Shown here piece by piece: positions 58,583-64,000 of a stretch of 64,000 bases of DNA (the first letter of the stretch is position 1; each line of letters begins with the position of its first letter). The notes below the pieces were generated by a model. The model saw nothing but the letters and a program-made list of their open reading frames with translations. It was not told the origin of the DNA and made no database searches. Source of the stretch: Toxoplasma gondii ME49 (lineage: Eukaryota > Apicomplexa > Conoidasida > Eucoccidiorida > Sarcocystidae); NCBI RefSeq assembly GCF_000006565.2, contig NC_031473.1:558001-622000 (forward strand), written 5' to 3'. A program made the translations under genes and the position numbers.

Positions 58583-61500
58583 ATGGCGATTGTCAACACC
58601 CCGAGCGACCCGCCAACATATGCTGTTGGCATCGTTCCAAGCACCTTCGTATACGGTTCTCCAGCTTTGTTCTCCTCTTCTCCCTCTTCTTCTTCTTCCT
58701 GTTCTTCCTCTTCGTCGTCTACGTCTACTCCTATGTCGCAGGGAGTCCTGACTGCGCCGCGTCTGTCGGGCGTCTCTGACGGAGCGAGAAAACTGTCGCC
58801 AGTGTCTTATCTCCACAGGGGCTCGCCTTCGCCTGTGAGCCTGGCAGTGAGTAGTGAGTCGGCAACGATGGCGACGGAGTGCGGTTCTTCTCCCGCCGCT
58901 CTTCATGCAGACGAGAGAGGCGCCGTCGCGAAGACGCCCGTTCGGGACGCAGGGGGAGCGGCCTCTGTTCCGTCTGGCTCTGCGAGCTTGAAGGGGGGAG
59001 ACATGTCACCGCCTCTCAGAGGCACCTTCGGTCTCACCACGTCGTCTGCGTCGGCCTCTCGAGAGGCTGCACAGTTCCTGTGTGTGGCGGCAACTCCCCA
59101 TGGCTCTAGCCTTCGTGTCGGCCGGCAGAGGGAGAACGGGGAAGCGCTTCGGACCGCAGGAGGCGTCGGAGAACAGCCGTCTCCGCCTTCTTCTTTCTCG
59201 GCGTCTCTGCTGCAAACAAGGACACTGGAGACAGTTCCGCTGGCCTCTGTCGAGGAGGCGGCAGAGCCGGTGCTCCAGCGCGCTGACGAAACTCTTGCGA
59301 GTCGTTCCTCGCATGTCGTCTTCCAGCGTCGAGTCCTGTCCGCTCAGCAAGTTCCCTTGCGATGCCTCGATGGCAACGCCTTCTGTGCGTGGGTGGGCGC
59401 CACCCGAAGCTCCCGAAGCCGCGAGGTCGTCAGTCCAGCTGGGCGGGCAACGGCTCAGGCCGCGGTTTCGAGCCGACGCACCTTGCCCTCTGCTCCGGCC
59501 GTGGTCCAAGTTCTCCCCACACCCCAGACTCAGCGCCTTGCTCTCGCCGCCGCCAACGCAGTCAGCGGAGACGGAACAAGACGCCAAGCTGCCTCGCGAC
59601 CCGCCAGGCCACAGCCCGGACTCGCGACGTCCTCGGCTTATATTCGGGCAACCACGTGTCCCGCGGTGGACCGCCGGGAAGACGACGCGTCCCCACGTGC
59701 GGGAGGGCCGAGGTTGGGGACGTCAGTGGGGAGCGAAAGCTCTCGAGTCTGCCAGGAGTCGCGGAGGAGACAGCAAGCGAGTCGTGAGGCATGCGGAGGA
59801 GACGCGAAGGGACCAGTCGTGGAGTTGAGGACAGGCGGGCACCCCAAGACAACGAGGAGGTTGCATGTCGAAAAAGAGGAAGACATCGCCGCCAAACTCA
59901 AGGAACATGTGGTTACGAACGTCCCGGGGCGCGTGGCGGTGTGGGTGCGCCAAGTGAGTTTCAGAAAAAGAGAGTAGGAAAAGGAGATTGTAAATGAGAA
60001 GAAGAGCAGGGGTGAGAAAGTGGAGGAAAGTGGTGTAGCAGAGAGGCTGAAATGCAGGTGAGGCAGATCAGAAAGAAGAACTGTCAAAACGAAATTCACC
60101 GTGGAGAAATGGTTGTACGCGGGAGTACGAATAGCTGTCACAAAGACTCAGTCCGTTTCTCAAAGCCGGTTGTTGGATCGTCGTTGTCGCCGTACACATC
60201 AGTACATGTTCCCGTCCAAAGAGAGAGAAAGAGAGAGTGAGTGACGCATGCAAAGATAGAACGATAGATCCAGCCGTAGAAAGGCCGAAGGGTAGATGGA
60301 ACTATATGCAAAGATAGAACGATAGATCCAGCCGTAGAAAGGCCGAAGGGTAGATGGAACTATATGCAAATATAGAACGATAGATCCAGCCGTAGAAAGG
60401 CCGAAGGGTAGATGGAACTATACACAAATACAGGCACCGAGAGGAAGTCACGTCGCTCAGTAGACTGGTAGATAGGTCGTAATATATATATATATATATA
60501 TGTATATGTATGTTTATATATGTATATAAAGAGATGGCGGAACACCGCATGCGCGTTGTCGCTTTTTTTGACAGGGATGGCACTCTGCGCTTCCACCAGT
60601 CGCGACATCCGCGACGACGGCCATTGCAAGGCAGATGTGGGCGCAACGCCAGGCACCTTCGTACGTGGTCACCTACGTCCTTCGGTAAGCGCCCCCCGGG
60701 GGAGATGAGGAACGTCGAGTGGTTTCGAGAGTTTGCGTCCACTCACGTTTGCGCAATTGTGTATACATCTAGCAGTCCGAGACAAGAGTTTCTGTGCCGT
60801 CTCTGTTCTGCTTTTATGACGCTTCCTGTGTCGTTCCTCCTTGTTGACTAGCTTTCTTGCCTGTCTTCCCTGTGTCTCCAGTTAGGTCTCTCCTTCCTCG
60901 CGAGAACATGTCGGGCCGTCCTGTGCTTCTTTGTAAAGCGGGTTTCTTTGTGTGTTCCCTTTCTTCAGTTATCTGCCTGAGGAGGCGCTGCACACCGTGG
61001 TAATCGACAACCGTCAGTTCATCCTGGCGTCGACAGCGCGGCCATCGAAGCAGAACGTTCCGCGTCAGCAGCATCTAAGCCCCGCACGATTCACCCCGCA
61101 TCTCTCTGGAGCTCATGCGCCGCGCCACCTCAACTGTCTCTCTTCGTCGGGGCGCCTCCCCGCTTGTCGCCCTGCATCTCCTGTCCCTCGGCGGGAGTCT
61201 CCCGCGCCCCCCAGTCTCCCCACCCGCGCCGAGACAGTCGGGTCTGGGGCTCCAGAGGGACGCCAGCGGTCGCCTCAGGTGCCTGTCTCCGGTCTCGGCA
61301 GTGCAGCTGGCTTAGTGTTCTACCAGCCGGAGAAGACACCGAGGCCGTGGGGTGTGGGGTACTGGAGGCCGCTCGTCTCCTGCTGCTTTGAAAACACCGC
61401 GACGCCTCGCTTCACATCTCTCGCAGTGCCGCCCCCGGCTCCACAGCCTGGCGCGCGCTCTCATTTGGCGGTCTCTCTGTCTCGTGCGGTTGCTGGTCCG

Positions 61501-63638
61501 GATTGGGAGACTCGCGAGGAGAAGGCGCCTTTGCAGAGGCAGGAGTTGAGAGAAGCGAAAATCGAGAATGGAAAAGCAGAGGAGACCTCGGCCGTGAGCG
61601 TCGACCACGCAGAAGGCGCGCGGCCCTCCGCAGCTGGCCAGAAGGTCCCTGTGAGGCGCTGCGTCTCTGTCGGAGTCAATACGAGTCCGCATGGAGGATC
61701 TCTTCTTTTCGGTCCCGAGTCCCAACGACGCAGAAGCAGTGATACCTTCTGCCCAACGCATCTGTTTGAGGTGAGAAGAAAGTGAAGAGACCAAGTTAGG
61801 ATGGAGTCTCCTCCGCGCCTCCAGTCAGGTTTTAGCGAGTGGTAGTTTCTCTTTGTCAGACATCTTCAAATGGTTTTCCCTGTTGAGCATCGCGTTCCTT
61901 CGCGGGTCCCGAGTTTCGCTTCTCCTCCGGCGTTTCTCTGGTTTCCCACCATCTTCGGGTGTCTTTGTTTCCTTTTTCCTCTTGGGTTCTTCAATTTCTC
62001 TCGCTCTCTCTTCCTGCTTTTCTCTCCCTCTGAGGCCATCTCTCTCTGCTTTCCCTCCGGTCCTCCTCCGTCGGTGTCTCCAGTTTCTGTTCTCCTGCGT
62101 CTCTGTTTTCCTCTCTTTCCTCCGTCTGTACTTTCCTCTGTCTCTCCCTGGGTTTCTCTCTAGCCTGCATCTTTGACTACGTTTTTTGTCTGCCTCGCTG
62201 CTTTCCTTCCTCCCTGCAGCCTTCGTCCGGTCGCAGCACTGAGTGGGAACCTCCGTTCCTGGACTCGCGTCTGATGACGCCCGAGTGTGCGTCTGCTCGG
62301 GGTATGCTTCCTCACATCGTCGAGTATTTTTTCTTGGATGCGCGCGCGGCGGCGCGCCGGGGTGGCAGCGACAAGGAAACGCACACCAGAGTGCCCGAGG
62401 CTGAAGCGCGCGCCAGTGGAGACCGCAGGAGCTGCAGGGTCTCTCTGGGCCTCGGGGCCTCCGCAGATGGGGACGTCGCGTCTCGGGGATCCTCCCTGTC
62501 GTCTCTGTCGCATCGCGGGGAGTCGAGGGAGAGCGAGGGAGACCTTTCTGACCGACTGCGGGAGCCGGTCTCTGGGACGCCACGGTCTGGGCGACGGGGT
62601 CTTTACAGAAGTCTCAGCCACACAGCGGCGTTTGTCGAGTGCCGACGCGCAACCTGCGAAATCTACGCCTTGGAAGACGAGGTGCAGAGCGACGGAGCGA
62701 GTCCCGCTCTCGAGGGCGCCGCGCGCCACCGCGCCGCGCCCGGGGGACCGCGTCGAGCTCGAGGCGCGTCCTTCCTCCCTCATGCGGAGTCACTCCCCGA
62801 GGCCGCTCTCCACCCCACCCTGCCCCCGAAAGACAACGCCATGGCCGAATGGCTGCTAATGAGTGGCGCCTCACTCGCCGGCCTCGACCTACGACATTTG
62901 GGCTGCGCCCCCAGAACTCTGTCGGACGACGCGCGAGGCGACTTGCACAGAGAGACGAAAGGCAATTCGCAGGACGCTCAGGAGCGTTTGGCCGAGGAGG
63001 CGAGGGCCGCGGACGCGGAGAAGACGCCAGAGGGGCGGGAGGCGAGGGGAGAGAGGACTCGAGTGCCAAAGGCGAGAAAGAGTGTGCCGCCGTCTCCGCC
63101 TCCGTCGGCGCGACTCTTCGCCGCTCAGAGCGAAGGGGCGAGGAGAAACTTGGCTGCCTCCTTGGTTAGGCGAGTGTCGAGCGAAGGCAGCCACCAAGGC
63201 GTAAGGGAGCAGGGGGACTGTTCCGGACGAGTCGCCAGCGAAGCGCAAGAACCCGAAGAGACAGAGAGCCCTCGGCAGGGCACCACACGCGTCAAAGAAC
63301 TCGCGAAAAAATGGGACAGAGGCGCCAGCAGGCAGGTCAGCAGACGGTCCAGCTCGAGCATTCCGTCGCCGCGACACCGAGGTGAGCTCAGGAGAAAGGC
63401 GGAGGAGAATGATGCACTAATGCTCTGAGAAATGCGTATATATATAAAGAGTCGCTCGACGGGCTGTGGCGATTCGTGTCTTTGCTGTTTTGGAGTCCAG
63501 AAGTCCTCAGGGTCGGTTCAGAGGCGCGTCTGAAGGACTGGGAGTTGTTGCTCGCATAGACTCTGTCGAAAGGAGTGCTGTGTCACTCTGTCTCCTTCAG
63601 CAACACAAACTCAATCCGCATATGTGCAGACAGACTAC

Positions 63639-63672
<34 letters not shown>

Positions 63673-63974
63673 TGAAATTCACTTGTGTGGCGGTCTGTAT
63701 ATAGAGATATTTATGTGGACTTGTATGCATCTCTGTGTACATATATTTTGTTTGGTGTTCGTAGATGTATTGAGTCGTATACATAGACAGACATGTACAA
63801 TATACAAACGTAGACGTGAACATCTGTGTGTGAGATCTTATGTGGTTGAGTCGATTCAATGTGTGTTGATTTGTTTGTCTGTTTTTTGTTTGACTTGTTT
63901 TTCCAGGTCACGAGCGATTTGGATCTGTCTCACCAGACTACGACGACGGAGTATGCATGCGCCGTGTGCCTTAG
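58583..63974 (+). CDS. Hypothetical protein, at least 5 exons, at least 1,170 aa, may continue past window
   Basis: Exons: 58583-59953, 60575-60684, 60969-61770, 62220-63381, 63907-63974. Donors are GTGAGT, GTAAGC, GTGAGA and GTGAGC; phases agree throughout. The ATG at 58583 has an excellent context (CAACCATGGCG). Exon 1 is Ser-rich at its start and ends in VEKEEDIAAKLKEHVVTNVP. The most structured part spans exons 1-3: PGRVAVWVRQ, then GWHSALPPVATSATTAIARQ, SYVVTYVLR, then YLPEEALHTVVIDNRQFIL. Exon 3 also contains GVGYWRPLVSCCFE. Exon 4 holds MLPHIVEYFFLDARAAA, then long Arg/Ser/Glu-rich sequence. No signal peptide or membrane segment is evident. The frame reaches TAG at 63972-63974, but a possible donor (GTATGC near 63951) means the last exon may instead splice onward beyond the window. 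The family is not recognised. Confidence 0.6.
60250..60423. repeat. 58-bp minisatellite, three copies
   Basis: Three tandem 58-bp units start at 60250, 60308 and 60366 with GCAAAGATAGAACGATAG. Copies 1 and 2 are identical; copy 3 differs at two positions (G to T at base 6, and the last base T to C). It lies in intron 1 of the plus-strand gene starting at 58583. Confidence 0.95.
60481..60530. repeat. TA microsatellite
   Basis: TA tract immediately downstream of the 58-bp minisatellite in the same intron (59954-60574), ending about 45 bp before exon 2. Confidence 0.85.
63641..63672. repeat. TA microsatellite
   Basis: Pure alternating TA tract in intron 4 (63382-63906) of the plus-strand gene starting at 58583. 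Confidence 0.85.
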
Positions 63975-64000
63975 GGCCTCTTTCCTCTTCTGGGGCTCAT

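Overview
The window looks like nuclear DNA from a coccidian apicomplexan of the Sarcocystidae (Toxoplasma, Neospora, Hammondia or Besnoitia type); the species cannot be fixed from sequence alone. The evidence is large intron-containing genes with GT-AG introns, proteins swollen by Ser-, Glu-, Arg- and Gly-rich low-complexity inserts, TA microsatellites and TGCATGC motifs in non-coding DNA, and an ApiComplexa-type RAP protein. No bacterial operon, tRNA, rRNA, CRISPR array or transposon was recognised.

Gene models were built by hand. Conserved motifs were matched to families, then GT-AG introns were chosen so that reading frame (phase) is kept across every junction. In all seven genes the summed exon length is a multiple of three. 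Layout: (1) about 1-8431, plus strand, an Obg-family GTPase in seven exons, probably cut at its 5' end by the window edge. (2) 10864-23992, minus, a 2,802-residue RAP-domain protein in eight exons. (3) 27312-29604, minus, a small three-exon protein ending in a Pro/Tyr-rich tail. (4) 30284-32020, minus, a single-exon secreted, very acidic protein. (5) 34700-48087, minus, a protein kinase of about 3,929 residues in five exons, with a C-terminal region resembling a dual-specificity phosphatase fold that lacks the catalytic Cys. (6) 48995-55785, minus, a protein of about 1,981 residues starting MGASDSK, a likely N-myristoylation site. (7) 58583 to at least 63974, plus, an unrecognised protein of at least 1,170 residues.

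Genes 2-6 lie head-to-tail on the minus strand. Gene 1 converges on gene 2. Genes 6 and 7 diverge from a 2.8-kb spacer that may serve as a shared promoter. The Obg GTPase and the RAP protein belong to families linked to ribosome assembly and organellar RNA, so both may act in the mitochondrion or apicoplast; this is family-based inference. The acidic protein is predicted to enter the secretory pathway. The kinase and the MGASDSK protein suggest signalling or membrane-trafficking roles, but no pathway can be assigned.

Most striking non-coding signals: a 48-bp perfect palindrome containing two TGCATGC motifs about 645 bp upstream of the RAP gene, a 58-bp minisatellite in an intron of gene 7, and TA tracts that fall in introns and spacers but never in the modelled exons.
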